A DNA stretch of 64,000 bases from Chromobacterium aquaticum (GCF_021129195.1 NZ_JAJOHW010000100.1:33437-97436); one strand, 5' to 3'. Positions 39,084 through 48,524 are shown, counted from the first letter of the stretch. Translations and numbers: made by a program. Notes: generated from the letters alone by a model not told the origin.

Positions 39084-39932
39084 ATGAGCACCGCCCCATC
39101 TCCCGACACCCAGCCTGCGACCGACGATTTTCAGTTGACCGCGCCGGAATTGCCGCCCAGCGTGCCGATCGCGCACGTGTTCGGTCAGCCGGTGCTGGAA
39201 GTGCCGCAAGATCTGTTCATCCCGCCGGATGCGCTGCAGGTGATCCTGGACAGTTTCGAAGGGCCGCTGGATTTGCTGCTTTACCTGATCCGCAAACAGA
39301 ATCTGGACGTGCTGAACATCCCGATGGCGGAGATCACCGTCCAGTACATGGCCTATATCGACGCGATGAGCGACGGGCGTTTGGAACTGGCCGCCGAATA
39401 CCTGCTGATGGCGGCGCTGCTGATCGAGATCAAGTCGCGGCTGCTGCTGCCGCGTCCGCAACTGGACGAAGAGGGTGAGCCGGACGATCCGCGCGCCGAA
39501 CTGGTGCGCCGTCTGCTGGAATACGAGCAGATGAAGCTGGCGGGGCTGGAGCTGGACAAGCTGCCGCAGGCTGACCGCGATTTCGCCTGGCTGGCGGTGC
39601 TGATCGAGCAGTCAGCGGAACAGCGACTGCCCGAGGTTTTCCCCGCCGACCTGCGCCAGGCCTGGATGGCGATTTTGTCGCGCGCGCGCCACCACCGTCA
39701 TCACAAGGTGGAAAAGGACGAATTGTCGGTGCGCGAGCAGATGAGCTGGATTCTGCGTTATCTGGACGGCCGCGAATATGTGCCCTTCGAAGAACTGTTT
39801 GACGTGGACAAGGGCGTGGCCCACCTGGTGGTCAACTTCATCGCGGTGCTGGAGCTGGTGAAGGAAGGCCTGGTCAAGGTCAGCCAAGAGGCCCCGTACC
39901 AGCCTATTTATGTGCGCATCGCACTGGTCTGA
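39084..39932 (+). CDS. scpA: Segregation and condensation protein A
   Basis: 282-residue kleisin subunit of the SMC-ScpAB condensin. The conserved FEGPLDLLLYLIRKQNLDV (about 54-72) and AAEYLLMAALLIEIKSRLLLP (about 103-123) segments are ScpA signatures. A 50-residue N-terminal extension precedes the domain. The ATG at 39084 was chosen because the longer frame is Arg-rich and unlike the family. scpB lies 680 bp downstream after a GNAT gene. Confidence 0.92.
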   Translation: MSTAPSPDTQPATDDFQLTAPELPPSVPIAHVFGQPVLEVPQDLFIPPDALQVILDSFEGPLDLLLYLIRKQNLDVLNIPMAEITVQYMAYIDAMSDGRLELAAEYLLMAALLIEIKSRLLLPRPQLDEEGEPDDPRAELVRRLLEYEQMKLAGLELDKLPQADRDFAWLAVLIEQSAEQRLPEVFPADLRQAWMAILSRARHHRHHKVEKDELSVREQMSWILRYLDGREYVPFEELFDVDKGVAHLVVNFIAVLELVKEGLVKVSQEAPYQPIYVRIALV

Positions 39933-40009
39933 TCGCCATCGGCTGCGATTTGCACTTGATGTTGGCTCGCCAGCGATTAGGATAGAGGTATTCATCGCGA
40001 GAGCATGCC

Positions 40010-40543
40010 ATGCACATTGAAGCGGCCGATCCGAAACATCAATCCGTCTACCGCCCCTTTTTCCTGGCCTGTCACGAAGAGGGGCTGGAATATTATCGCC
40101 GCGCCGGCGACGACCCGGACGCCTGGCTGGCGCAATTGCTGCGGCATGCCGCCGGGCAGGACCTGCCAGAAGGCTGGGTGCCGTGCCGCACCTGGTTCCT
40201 GATCAATGGCCAATCCGAAATCATAGGCGCGGTGCGCCAGCGGCTGGGGGACAGCGCGTTGATCGTGGAGCGCATCGGCCACATCGCTTTTGAAGTGCTG
40301 CCGGCCTGGCGTGGCCATGGCTATGGCCGCGTGCTGTTGCAATACGTGCAGACCCTGGGCGAGAAGCCGGCGCACGGCAACTGGGTGCTGGTCTGCCCGG
40401 CGGACCGGCCGGCGGCGGTGCGCACGGTGGAAGCCTGTGGCGGCCAACTGCTGGCGACGATGGAACTGGGCGACCGCACGCTGCGTCGCTACAGCCTGAC
40501 CGCGCTGGCGGCATGGGACGATATGGCCGCAGGATTAATTTAG
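40010..40543 (+). CDS. GNAT-family N-acetyltransferase
   Basis: 177 residues. The acetyl-CoA-binding motif A is FEVLPAWRGHGYGRVLLQYV (about 93-112). The N-terminal part (YRPFFLACHEEGLEYY) contains no known substrate signature. It separates scpA from scpB and may be in their transcription unit. Substrate unknown. Confidence 0.8.
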   Translation: MHIEAADPKHQSVYRPFFLACHEEGLEYYRRAGDDPDAWLAQLLRHAAGQDLPEGWVPCRTWFLINGQSEIIGAVRQRLGDSALIVERIGHIAFEVLPAWRGHGYGRVLLQYVQTLGEKPAHGNWVLVCPADRPAAVRTVEACGGQLLATMELGDRTLRRYSLTALAAWDDMAAGLI

Positions 40544-40610
40544 CCCCGGTCGGCAAGTTCATGTACAATAACCGGTTTACTGCGCATACGTGTTACGGCT
40601 TCACGGCTCA

Positions 40611-41243
40611 ATGTCCACCATCACCGACCTAAAATATCTGAAGATCGTGCTGGAGACGGCCCTGCTGACCGCGCAGGAACCTCTGTCGGTTGCCATGCTC
40701 AAAAAGCTGTTCACCGAAGAGGTGAAAGCCGCATTGATCAATGACATCCTCGACGACATCCAGGGCGACTGGAGAGGGCGGGGTGTCGAACTGGTCAAGC
40801 TGGCATCGGGATGGCGCTTTCGCGCCCGGGCCGAGTTCACGCCATACCTGAACCGCCTGAACCCGGAAAAGCCGCCGCGCTACTCGCGCGCGGTAATGGA
40901 AACCTTGGCGATCATCGCCTACAAACAACCTGTGACCCGTGGCGATATCGAAGCGATACGCGGCGTATCGGTGTCCACCGGCGTGATGCAGACTCTGCTG
41001 GAACGCGGCTGGATCGAAGTCATCGGCCACAAGGACGTACCCGGCAGGCCGGGCTTGTATGCCACGACCCGAAAATTCCTGGACGACTTGAGCTTTGTCT
41101 CGCTCAAGGATCTGCCGCCGCTGGCGGAACTGGGAAGTCTGGTGGTGCCCGAGGCGGAGCCTCGGGAACAAGGCCCGGCAGCGGCCACAGACGACATCCC
41201 CCTCGACGATGAGGCGGATAATTTCGAGCCCATCGCAGAATAA
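40611..41243 (+). CDS. scpB: Segregation and condensation protein B
   Basis: 210 residues with two winged-helix domains; [26 protein letters not shown] begins the first. [27 protein letters not shown] (centre [11 protein letters not shown]) is the ScpB signature. The tail (about 180-210) is acidic and disordered. It partners scpA in chromosome condensation. A TACAAT (40564-40569) upstream may be its promoter. rluB follows 44 bp later, as in many bacteria. Confidence 0.92.
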   Translation: MSTITDLKYLKIVLETALLTAQEPLSVAMLKKLFTEEVKAALINDILDDIQGDWRGRGVELVKLASGWRFRARAEFTPYLNRLNPEKPPRYSRAVMETLAIIAYKQPVTRGDIEAIRGVSVSTGVMQTLLERGWIEVIGHKDVPGRPGLYATTRKFLDDLSFVSLKDLPPLAELGSLVVPEAEPREQGPAAATDDIPLDDEADNFEPIAE

Positions 41244-41287
41244 CTCCACATTCTGCCGGTTGCTCGCACGGAAAGAGCAAAGCACAT

Positions 41288-42688
41288 ATGTCTAAAGGAC
41301 AACGCAATCACGCCCGCCAGCCGGTGGCGCGTGTCAAAGGTCGCGAAACTTCCCAAGCACGCCAGCCGGGCACCGGCGGCGTTCAGCCGCGCGGCAAGAC
41401 CCAGGGCGGCATGATCAAGAACCGCAACGGCCAGCCGGCCGAGGCCAGCGCCCGCCAGGGTCAAGCTCGCGCCAACGGCGGCAAGGGTCGCGCGCCGCAG
41501 AATGGTCGCGCCGCGCGCGACGCCTACGGCAATCCGCTGATGCACGAAGGCACGCCGCTGTTCAAACTGAGCCGCCGCGAGCAGGAACAGCAACAGATGC
41601 AGCAGGCGCAAGGCCGCAACAAGCCGGTCTACCAGCGCGACAGCAATGGCGACGTCAACGGCAATGTGGCCTTGGATCATGAGCGCCGCTTCGGCAACAA
41701 GAACGCCGCGACGCCGGCGGGTCAGCCGGCAGCCGGCAAGAACGGCGGGCAGCCGCGTCAGGGCAAGCCCGACGGCGGCAAGCCGCAATTGGTGCAGAAG
41801 GCCAAGAAGCTGCGTCTGCGCAGCCCGAACCAGGACATCAAGGACAAGGCCAAACGCCTGCGCGAAGTCCGCGTCGACCTGGACGATATCGAGCCGGTGC
41901 GGCTGCAGAAAGCGCTGGCGGCCTCCGGCGTCGGCTCGCGCCGCGAAATGGAAGAATGGATCGAGGCCGGCCAGGTCACCGTCAACGGCAAGAAAGCCAG
42001 CCTGGGCGACCGCGTCGGCCCGCGCGACCGCGTGATGGTCAAGGGCGACCAGATCAAGCTGAAATGGCCGGACCGCCTGCCGCGCGTGATCATGTATCAC
42101 AAGGAAGAGGGCGAAATCGTCAGCCGCGACGATCCGGAAGGCCGCGTTACCGTGTTCGACCGCCTGCCGCAGGCCAAATCCAGCCGCTGGGTGGCCATCG
42201 GCCGCCTGGACGTCAACACTTCTGGCCTGCTGCTGATCACCACCAGCGGCGAACTGGCCAACCGCATGATGCACCCCAGCTTCGAAGTGGAGCGCGAGTA
42301 TTCGGTGCGCGTGCTGGGCGAGTTGACTCCGGAAATCATGAAGGAAATGGTGGCCGGCGTGGAGCTGGAGGACGGCGAAGCGCGCTTTGACCGTATTTTC
42401 CAGAAAGGCGGCCCGGAAGAGGCGGCCAACCAGTGGTTCAACGTGGTGATCAAGGAAGGCCGCAACCGTGAAGTGCGTCGCATGTTCGAGCACTTCGGCC
42501 TGACCGTCAGCCGGCTGATCCGCGTGCGTTTCGGCAATATCGGCCTGCCGCCGCGGCTGAAGCGCGGCCAGTTCTACGAACTCAACTCCGCGGAAGTGGC
42601 GGCGGTGATGAAGTGGTCCAATCTGACCGTCACCGGCGGCAAGAAGGCGGCGCCGGTCAAGAAGGCTTCGGCCAAGGCGCATCGCTGA
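41288..42688 (+). CDS. rluB: 23S rRNA pseudouridine(2605) synthase with long N-terminal extension
   Basis: 466 residues. The catalytic region has the S4 RNA-binding domain (about 198-250, VRLQKALAASGVGSRREMEEWI), then the pseudouridine synthase domain with the catalytic Asp in GRLDVNTSGLLL. GRNREVRRMFEH and FGNIGLPP are RluB-type. The first 195 residues are low-complexity, rich in Gly, Gln, Asn, Lys and Arg, and probably disordered and RNA-binding. E. coli RluB is about 290 residues, so the extension is notable though similar ones occur in relatives. Confidence 0.9.
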   Translation: MSKGQRNHARQPVARVKGRETSQARQPGTGGVQPRGKTQGGMIKNRNGQPAEASARQGQARANGGKGRAPQNGRAARDAYGNPLMHEGTPLFKLSRREQEQQQMQQAQGRNKPVYQRDSNGDVNGNVALDHERRFGNKNAATPAGQPAAGKNGGQPRQGKPDGGKPQLVQKAKKLRLRSPNQDIKDKAKRLREVRVDLDDIEPVRLQKALAASGVGSRREMEEWIEAGQVTVNGKKASLGDRVGPRDRVMVKGDQIKLKWPDRLPRVIMYHKEEGEIVSRDDPEGRVTVFDRLPQAKSSRWVAIGRLDVNTSGLLLITTSGELANRMMHPSFEVEREYSVRVLGELTPEIMKEMVAGVELEDGEARFDRIFQKGGPEEAANQWFNVVIKEGRNREVRRMFEHFGLTVSRLIRVRFGNIGLPPRLKRGQFYELNSAEVAAVMKWSNLTVTGGKKAAPVKKASAKAHR

Positions 42689-42699
42689 GCCTGCGCGCC

Positions 42700-43191
42700 A
42701 TGCTGTGGAGCCTGGCCGTACGCATGATGTCCCGCCTGCGCGGCGCGGCGCCCGAGACGCCGCCGTTGCCGGCGGCGGCGGGCAAGCGTCAGCGCGCCGC
42801 CATCGCCATTGTCGAGGGTGGTCGCATTCTGCTGATACATCGCATCAAGCCGGGCAAGGACTACTATGTGCTGCCCGGCGGCGGCATCAAGCGGCGGGAA
42901 ACCGCCGCGATTGCCTGCGTGCGCGAGACGCGCGAGGAAACTGGGCTCAACGTCCATCTGGGCGGCACCCTGTGCGTGCTGGACGCCAAGGACCGGGTCG
43001 AGCATGTGTTCCTGGCGCGCAGCCATGCCGGGGAGCTGCGCCTGGGCGGACCGGAATTGGCCAAGATGGGGCCGGACAATCAATACCGGCTGGAATGGCT
43101 GGACCGCGAGCAATTGCAGCGGATCAAGCTCAAGCCCAAAGGCCTGCTGCCGCATTGCCTGGCGTTGTTGGAACATGCCGCCGGCCGTTGA
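42700..43191 (+). CDS. NUDIX hydrolase
   Basis: 163 residues. The Nudix box lies at about 65-87: GGGIKRRETAAIACVRETRE followed by ETGL, matching GX5EX7REUXEEXGU. It hydrolyses a nucleoside diphosphate linked to another moiety; the substrate cannot be read from sequence. The ATG at 42700 lies 12 bp after the rluB stop; an ATG at 42724 is an alternative. It sits between rluB and greB on the same strand. Confidence 0.85.
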   Translation: MLWSLAVRMMSRLRGAAPETPPLPAAAGKRQRAAIAIVEGGRILLIHRIKPGKDYYVLPGGGIKRRETAAIACVRETREETGLNVHLGGTLCVLDAKDRVEHVFLARSHAGELRLGGPELAKMGPDNQYRLEWLDREQLQRIKLKPKGLLPHCLALLEHAAGR

Positions 43192-43221
43192 GGCCGGCGT
43201 TTTCATTGATGGATGGGTGAT

Positions 43222-43776
43222 ATGAGCAAAGCGTTTACCAAGGAAAACGACGAGGCGGAAGAGGATCTCCCGGCCGAGCGGCGTTTGCCCGCGTCCAGCA
43301 AGAATTACATCACGCCCGGCGGCTGGCAGCGCTTGAAGGACGAGCTCTACCACCTGGTTAACCGCGAACGGCCCGAAGTGGTGCAGATCGTGAACTGGGC
43401 GGCCAGCAATGGCGACCGTTCGGAAAACGGCGACTACCTCTACGGCAAGCGCCGCCTGCGCGAAATCGACCGCCGCATCCGTTTTTTGACCAAGCGTCTG
43501 GAAATCGCGGAAGTGGTGGACCCGGAAACCCGGGAAGCGACCGACCAGGTGTTTTTTTCCGCCACCGTGCTGATCGAGCGCGGCGACGGCAGCGAGCAAT
43601 TGCTGCGCATCGTCGGCGTCGACGAAATCGATCTGGCGCGCGGTCACATCAGCTGGATCTCGCCAATCGCGCGGACCCTGCTGAAGGCGCGCGAGGGCGA
43701 TTCCGTGTTGTTCCGCGGCCCTGAGGGCGATGAAGACATCGAAGTGCTGGAAGTGCGCTATGAGCGCATAGACTGA
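43222..43776 (+). CDS. greB: Transcript cleavage/elongation factor GreB
   Basis: About 184 residues. The N-terminal coiled-coil carries the acidic-tip motif AASNGDRSENGDYLYGKRRL, where Asp and Glu place the catalytic Mg2+ in backtracked RNA polymerase. The C-terminal FKBP-like domain follows (about 105-180). The sequence RLREIDRRIRFLTKRLE is GreB-type rather than GreA. Start ATGs at 43213 and 43222 are both possible; GGGTGA precedes the second. Confidence 0.92.
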   Translation: MSKAFTKENDEAEEDLPAERRLPASSKNYITPGGWQRLKDELYHLVNRERPEVVQIVNWAASNGDRSENGDYLYGKRRLREIDRRIRFLTKRLEIAEVVDPETREATDQVFFSATVLIERGDGSEQLLRIVGVDEIDLARGHISWISPIARTLLKAREGDSVLFRGPEGDEDIEVLEVRYERID

Positions 43777-43803
43777 AGCCGCGTGGCGCTATGGCCGAAA
43801 ACA

Positions 43804-43833
43804 GGCCCGGACCGATGTCCGGGCCATTTTTTT
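43804..43833. terminator. Intrinsic terminator after greB
   Basis: GGCCCGGA-CCGATG-TCCGGGCC stem followed by ATTTTTTT. Confidence 0.9.
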
Positions 43834-43845
43834 GCCCGGCCGGGT

Positions 43846-44115
43846 TCAGTCCAGCAGCTTGCGCAGCCAGCCGCCGTGCTTGCCGCCATGGCGGCCGCCG
43901 GAGCGATGCGATTCGCCATGGCCATGCGCGGGCGCGGCCGGCGCGCAGCCGGCGACCGCTTGGGGCGCTGCGGGCAGGGTTGGCGCCTGGGTTTGCAGCA
44001 GCCGCTCCAGCTGGCCGGGCGCTAGCCAGACGCCGCGGCACTGCGGACAGTAATCGATGGCGACGGACAAACGCTCGCCCATCAGCAGGGTGACTTGGCA
44101 AGTGGGACAGTTCAT
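43846..44115 (-). CDS. Zinc-ribbon (zf-TFIIB type) small protein
   Basis: 89 residues. Two CxxC pairs (MNCPTCQV and YCPQCRGVWL) form a TFIIB-like zinc ribbon (residues 1-40); the ending RGVWLAPGQLERLL is typical. The tail is Ala/Pro-rich, then Gly/His/Arg-rich (HGHGESHRSGGRHGG), possibly metal-binding. Function unknown. AAGGAG precedes the ATG at 44115, which decides this start over a longer frame. Confidence 0.82.
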   Translation of the reverse strand: MNCPTCQVTLLMGERLSVAIDYCPQCRGVWLAPGQLERLLQTQAPTLPAAPQAVAGCAPAAPAHGHGESHRSGGRHGGKHGGWLRKLLD

Positions 44116-44192
44116 GGCGTGCTCCTTGGCGCGGTGGCTGAGTGGATGCGATGACTCGCCAGCGCATTGCAAACCATGAAGCGGCTACAGGG

Positions 44193-44660
44193 TCAAGCCT
44201 TGCCCTGGGGCTCCTGTGCACCGAGGCGGGTATGCGCCGCCAGGCTGTGATTCACCGCCATCCAGCCGGCGGTGGCCGGCTTGCCGGTCAGATCGAAGGC
44301 TGTCTGCAGCAATTTCAACTGCTCGCGGTGCAGGGTCTCTTCCAGCTTGCGTCCCTCCGTGGTCAGCGACAATTGCTTGACCCGTTTGTCGTGATGCGCG
44401 GCGACGCTTTGCACCAAATCCATTTCCAGCAACTGACGCAAGGGCATATTGATGGCCTGCTTGGTCACGCCCAGCGCGCCTAGCAAGTCCTTGACCGACA
44501 GGCCGGGGTAGCGCGCGACGAAGAACAGGATGCGGTGGTGCACACGCGCCAGGCCGCGCTTGGCCAGCATTTCATCCGGTTTGTCGGTGAAAGCCTTGTA
44601 GGCATGGAAGAAGGCTTCCATCGCGGCGCGCATGTCATCGGGTGCAGATAGGTCAGCCAT
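44193..44660 (-). CDS. MarR-family transcriptional regulator
   Basis: 155 residues with a central winged helix: LARVHHRILFFVARYPGLSVKDLL, then GVTKQAINMPLRQLLEMDLVQ as recognition helix and wing HHDKRVKQLSLT. It is divergent from an aminotransferase gene, and a perfect 15-bp palindrome lies between them. The likely role is repression of the aminotransferase gene and itself; the ligand is unknown. Confidence 0.88.
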   Translation of the reverse strand: MADLSAPDDMRAAMEAFFHAYKAFTDKPDEMLAKRGLARVHHRILFFVARYPGLSVKDLLGALGVTKQAINMPLRQLLEMDLVQSVAAHHDKRVKQLSLTTEGRKLEETLHREQLKLLQTAFDLTGKPATAGWMAVNHSLAAHTRLGAQEPQGKA

Positions 44661-44661
44661 G

Positions 44662-44690
44662 TTGACGGAGCCCGTTGTGATCGGTAGATT
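44662..44690 (+). promoter_or_regulatory. Predicted promoter of the aminotransferase gene
   Basis: TTGACG (44662-44667), 17-bp spacer, TAGATT (44685-44690). The predicted transcription start (about 44697) falls inside the MarR-type palindrome. Confidence 0.55.
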
Positions 44691-44692
44691 GA

Positions 44693-44707
44693 GTCAATAT
44701 TATTGAC
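44693..44707. promoter_or_regulatory. MarR-type operator palindrome
   Basis: GTCAATATTATTGAC is a perfect 7+1+7 palindrome, 33 bp from the marR start and 28 bp from the aminotransferase start. Confidence 0.75.
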
Positions 44708-44734
44708 ATTAGTAAGAAAGCTGCGGACAAGCTT

Positions 44735-45904
44735 ATGCAGAGTACCATGTTTTCAGAGCGCATCGAACGGCTCAGCGGATCGCTGATCCGGGAAATCCTG
44801 GCGGCGGCGCAACAGCCGCAAATGATCTCGTTCGCCGGCGGCCTGCCGGCTGGTCAATGCCTGCCGCAGCTCGATTTCGCCGACATGCCGGCGGGCTTGG
44901 CGCAGTACGGCGCCAGCGAGGGCGAACCGGAGTTGCGAGAACTGATCGCGGAGCAGGCGCGGCGCATGGGCATAGGCTGCGAGGCGGAGCAGGTATTGGT
45001 GCTGTCCGGCTCACAGCAAAGCATAGATTTGTGCGCCAAGCTGTTCGTTGATCCCGGCACCCCGGTGCTGACCGAGGGGCCGACCTATCTGGCGGCCTTG
45101 CAAGCCTTCAAATTGTTCGGCGCTCGCATCCATGCGGTGGCGCAGCAGGATGGACGGCTGCCGCCACAGGCCTTGGCCGCCGCGCTGGAGCAGGCGCGGC
45201 CACGCTGCTGTTATCTGATTCCCAGCTTCCAGAACCCGGCGGGCAGCTGTTACAGCGCCGAAGACCGCCAGGCGCTGGCAGCGGCGATAGACGCCGCCGG
45301 CGTGCCCTTGATCGAGGACGACCCTTATCGCGCGCTGAGCTATGACGGCGACGCGCCGGCGCCGCTGGTCAGTCATTTGAAAAGCGCGCCGTGGATTTAC
45401 TCCGGTTCCTTCTCCAAGACGCTGGCGCCGGGGCTGCGCATCGGCTTCCTGATCGCCTCTCCGGATTTGTTCCCTTATCTGATGCGGCTGAAGCAGGCCA
45501 GCGACTTGCACAGCAATCGGCCGGCGCAGTGGTTCATTGCCCGCCAGCTGCGCGACCCCGGCCATGAGCAACGCCTGCTGGGCCTGCGCGAGGTATACCG
45601 CGCCGGCCGCGACGCGATGCAGGCATCGTTGCAGCGCCATTTCAGCGATCTGGCCGATTGGCAATTGCCGCAGGGCGGGCTGTTCTTCTGGCTCAAATTG
45701 AAGCAGCCGCGGGATACTCGCCAGCTGTTGCCGCTGGCCTTGCAGCAAAACATCGCCTTCATGCCGGGCGAGGCGTTTTTCCCGGATCCGGAGCGGAACT
45801 TGGGCTATCTGCGCCTGAATTTCAGCCATGCCTCTCCGGAGCGCATCGAGACCGGCATCGCGCGGCTGGCGGCCTTGCTGCGCGAGCAGGCCGCGATAGT
45901 CTAG
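44735..45904 (+). CDS. PLP-dependent aminotransferase, fold type I (MocR/LysN-like)
   Basis: 389 residues. The PLP lysine is in SGSFSKTLAPGLRIGF (about residue 229), and the upstream signatures YLIPSFQNPAGSCY and LIEDDPYR match the 2-aminoadipate/multiple-substrate aminotransferase subfamily. No DNA-binding domain is fused, so it is an enzyme and not a MocR regulator. Starts at 44735 and 44747 are both possible. Control by the divergent MarR protein is inferred; the substrate is undetermined. Confidence 0.85.
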   Translation: MQSTMFSERIERLSGSLIREILAAAQQPQMISFAGGLPAGQCLPQLDFADMPAGLAQYGASEGEPELRELIAEQARRMGIGCEAEQVLVLSGSQQSIDLCAKLFVDPGTPVLTEGPTYLAALQAFKLFGARIHAVAQQDGRLPPQALAAALEQARPRCCYLIPSFQNPAGSCYSAEDRQALAAAIDAAGVPLIEDDPYRALSYDGDAPAPLVSHLKSAPWIYSGSFSKTLAPGLRIGFLIASPDLFPYLMRLKQASDLHSNRPAQWFIARQLRDPGHEQRLLGLREVYRAGRDAMQASLQRHFSDLADWQLPQGGLFFWLKLKQPRDTRQLLPLALQQNIAFMPGEAFFPDPERNLGYLRLNFSHASPERIETGIARLAALLREQAAIV

Positions 45905-45947
45905 GGAAACAGCCGGCGGACTGGGGGCCGCCGGCCGCTGGGGGCGG

Positions 45948-47984
45948 TCACGCGCCGAGCAGGCCGCGCTTGCGCAACATGGCGGCGGCATCGGGATCTC
46001 GGCCGCGGAAGGCGCGGAAAGCCTGGCTTTGCTCACGGCTGTCGCCGGCGCTGTAAATATAGCGGCGCAGCTTGTCCGCCAACTCGGGATCGAAAGCGTC
46101 GCCGCGTTCCTTGAAGGCGGCGAAGGCCTCCGCTTCCAGCACCTCGGCCCAGATGTAGACATAGTAGCCGGCGGCATAACCATCGCTGGCGAAGATGTGC
46201 TGGAAGTGAGGTGGACGATGGTTCATGCCGACGGCGTCGGGCACGCCCAGGCTTTGGCGCTGCTCGGCCTCGAAGGCGGCGATGTCCACGCCGTCAACGT
46301 CGTTGCGCAGATGCAGCGCCAGGTCTATCAGCGTTGAGGCGGCGTAGCGCACGGTTTCAAAGCCTTGATTGAAGCTGCGCGCCGCCAGGATCTTGGCAAT
46401 CAGCGCTTGAGGAATGGCCTCCCCGCTATCGGCGTGGCGCGCGTGCTTGGCCAGCACCGCCGGTTCCAGCGCCCAGTTTTCGAATAGCTGCGATGGCAGC
46501 TCCACATAATCCCTGGGCGTGTTGGGGCCGGACAAGCTGCGGTATTCGACATCGGACAGCAAGCCATGCATGCCATGGCCGAATTCGTGGAACAAGGTGC
46601 GCACATCGTCGAAGCTGAGCAGAGTGGGGCCGTGGCTGGACTTGACGAAGTTGTTGTTGTTGATCACCACTGGCAGGGTCTTGCCGCCGTTGCGCGCCTG
46701 CTGGCGGAACAAATGCATCCAGGCGCCGCTGCGCTTGCCCTGACGCGCGAAGTTGTCGCCATAGAACACGCCGATCAATTCCGCGCCGCGATAGACCTCC
46801 CAAACCCGCACATCCGGATGGTAGCGCGGCAGTTCGGCGCGTTCGACGAAGCTGAGACCGAACAGACGGCCGGCGACATCGAACATCGCGGCTATCATAT
46901 TGTCCAGGCTGAAATAGGGTTTGATTTCGGCATCATCCAGCGCGTACTGGCTTTGTCTGACCTTTTCCGCCAGGTAATACCAATCCCAGGGCTGGATGTC
47001 CTCCGGCTCTCCCAGCCGCCGCGCCTCGGCGCGCAATAGCTCCAGCTCGCGCGCGCAGCTTTGCTTGGCCGGCTCCCATACTTGCCGCATCAGCTGCTCC
47101 ACCGCTTGCGGCGTGCCGGCCATGCGATTGGCGAGCGCGTAGTCGGCGAAATTGGCATAACCGAGCAGGCCGGCCAGTTCGGCGCGCAGCGCCAGGATGC
47201 GGCGCGCCAGCGGACGATTGTCGCGTTCCGCGTGTTCGCCGCGGCTGGTCCATGCGCGCCACAGCTGTTCGCGCAGCCCGCGTTGGCTGGAAAAGCCGAG
47301 AAAGGCCAGCACCGACGCGCGCGACAAGGTGAACACATGGCCGGGCAGTTTGCGTTCCGCCGCGGCGGCGCGGGCACCGTCCAGGGCGAAACCGGGCAAG
47401 CCGTCCAGTTGATCGTCACCCACGGATAGCGCGTATTCCGCCTCATCCGCCAGCAGGTTTTGACGGAAGCTGGTTTGCAGTTCAGCCAGCTGCGTCTGCA
47501 GCTCGGCGAAGTGTTGGCGCTGCTCGCCCTGCAGCTTGGCGCCGGCGCGGACGAAGTCGGTGTGGATGCGCTCCAGCAAGCGGCGCTGCTCTTCGCTCAG
47601 CTCCAGCGCCAGCCGCTGCTGATGAAGCTGATCCAGGCGCTGGAAAAAGCCCGCGTGCATCAAGATTTGATTCTGATGCCGCGCCAGCAGCGGCGCGGTG
47701 TCGCGCTCCACCGCCTGCAACGCCGGGGTGCTGGCCGAGGCGACCAGGTTGCTCAGCAGCAGGGTGGCGCGCTCCAGCCGCAGGCCGCTGGCGTCGAAGG
47801 CGGCGGCGGTGTTGGCGAAACTGGGCGCGTCGGTCCGCTGGGCCAGCGCGTCGATTTCCGCCAGATGCTGCGTGAACAGGACTTCAAGGGCGGGGATAAA
47901 GTGCTCGGCGCGGATCGCGTCGAACGGAGGTAGTTGTTGCGGGGTGTTCCAGTCTTGCAATAAAGGATTGTCAGCTATGTTCAT
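45948..47984 (-). CDS. prlC: Oligopeptidase A (M3 metallopeptidase)
   Basis: 678 residues, the same size as E. coli PrlC. The zinc motif is HEFGH in TLFHEFGHGMHGLLSD (about residue 464-479), with the downstream Glu ligand in the following helix. It is a cytosolic enzyme degrading short peptides and cleaved signal peptides. It is convergent with the aminotransferase gene; the 43-bp gap has no clear terminator. Confidence 0.93.
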   Translation of the reverse strand: MNIADNPLLQDWNTPQQLPPFDAIRAEHFIPALEVLFTQHLAEIDALAQRTDAPSFANTAAAFDASGLRLERATLLLSNLVASASTPALQAVERDTAPLLARHQNQILMHAGFFQRLDQLHQQRLALELSEEQRRLLERIHTDFVRAGAKLQGEQRQHFAELQTQLAELQTSFRQNLLADEAEYALSVGDDQLDGLPGFALDGARAAAAERKLPGHVFTLSRASVLAFLGFSSQRGLREQLWRAWTSRGEHAERDNRPLARRILALRAELAGLLGYANFADYALANRMAGTPQAVEQLMRQVWEPAKQSCARELELLRAEARRLGEPEDIQPWDWYYLAEKVRQSQYALDDAEIKPYFSLDNMIAAMFDVAGRLFGLSFVERAELPRYHPDVRVWEVYRGAELIGVFYGDNFARQGKRSGAWMHLFRQQARNGGKTLPVVINNNNFVKSSHGPTLLSFDDVRTLFHEFGHGMHGLLSDVEYRSLSGPNTPRDYVELPSQLFENWALEPAVLAKHARHADSGEAIPQALIAKILAARSFNQGFETVRYAASTLIDLALHLRNDVDGVDIAAFEAEQRQSLGVPDAVGMNHRPPHFQHIFASDGYAAGYYVYIWAEVLEAEAFAAFKERGDAFDPELADKLRRYIYSAGDSREQSQAFRAFRGRDPDAAAMLRKRGLLGA

Positions 47985-48136
47985 CGCTCATGGCTCCTGG
48001 GGTGGGTGGCAGGAAAAATCAGGATGAATGCCAATCTATCATGTTTTGTCTGCATGGCTACCATCTTGATGACAAAATCATGTCGTGGATTTGGCGGCTG
48101 TTTGTTATTCGCCACGCGAAGGCTAGGCGGCCGGGT

Positions 48137-48496
48137 TTACCGGTTCTGGCCGATGCGCCACAGCACGCCGCAGGGGTCGTGCAGGCAGAAGTCGAGCATG
48201 CCCCACGGCTGCTCGGTCAGTGGGCCAAGCTGGACGGCGTAGCGCTGGGCGACGCCTTGCGCCAGCAAGTGCCAGGCGGCGGCATCGCTGACCAGTAGAT
48301 GCAGCATCAGGTTTTCCGCCAGTTGCGGATGATAGAAGTCCTGCAGCAGGAAGCTGCATTGGCCGTGGACGAAGTAGCTGACGCCATGGCTGTCGGATTT
48401 TTGTTCGAAGCCCAGATCGGCATAGAAGCGCTGCGACAGCGCGTAGTCGCGGGCGGGGACGAAGGCTTTGATTTCAATGCTGTGCAGCGTGGTCAT
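48137..48496 (-). CDS. VOC-family (glyoxalase-like) protein
   Basis: 119 residues forming one vicinal-oxygen-chelate domain: two beta-alpha-beta units, IEIKAFVPARDYALSQRFYADLGFE and the end GMLDFCLHDPCGVLWRIGQ. Such proteins include glyoxalases and resistance proteins; the substrate is unknown. It lies downstream of the oxyR terminator on the same strand. Confidence 0.8.
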   Translation of the reverse strand: MTTLHSIEIKAFVPARDYALSQRFYADLGFEQKSDSHGVSYFVHGQCSFLLQDFYHPQLAENLMLHLLVSDAAAWHLLAQGVAQRYAVQLGPLTEQPWGMLDFCLHDPCGVLWRIGQNR

Positions 48497-48524
48497 GATG
48501 GAGCTCCTGGCAGCAGATGGGCGG

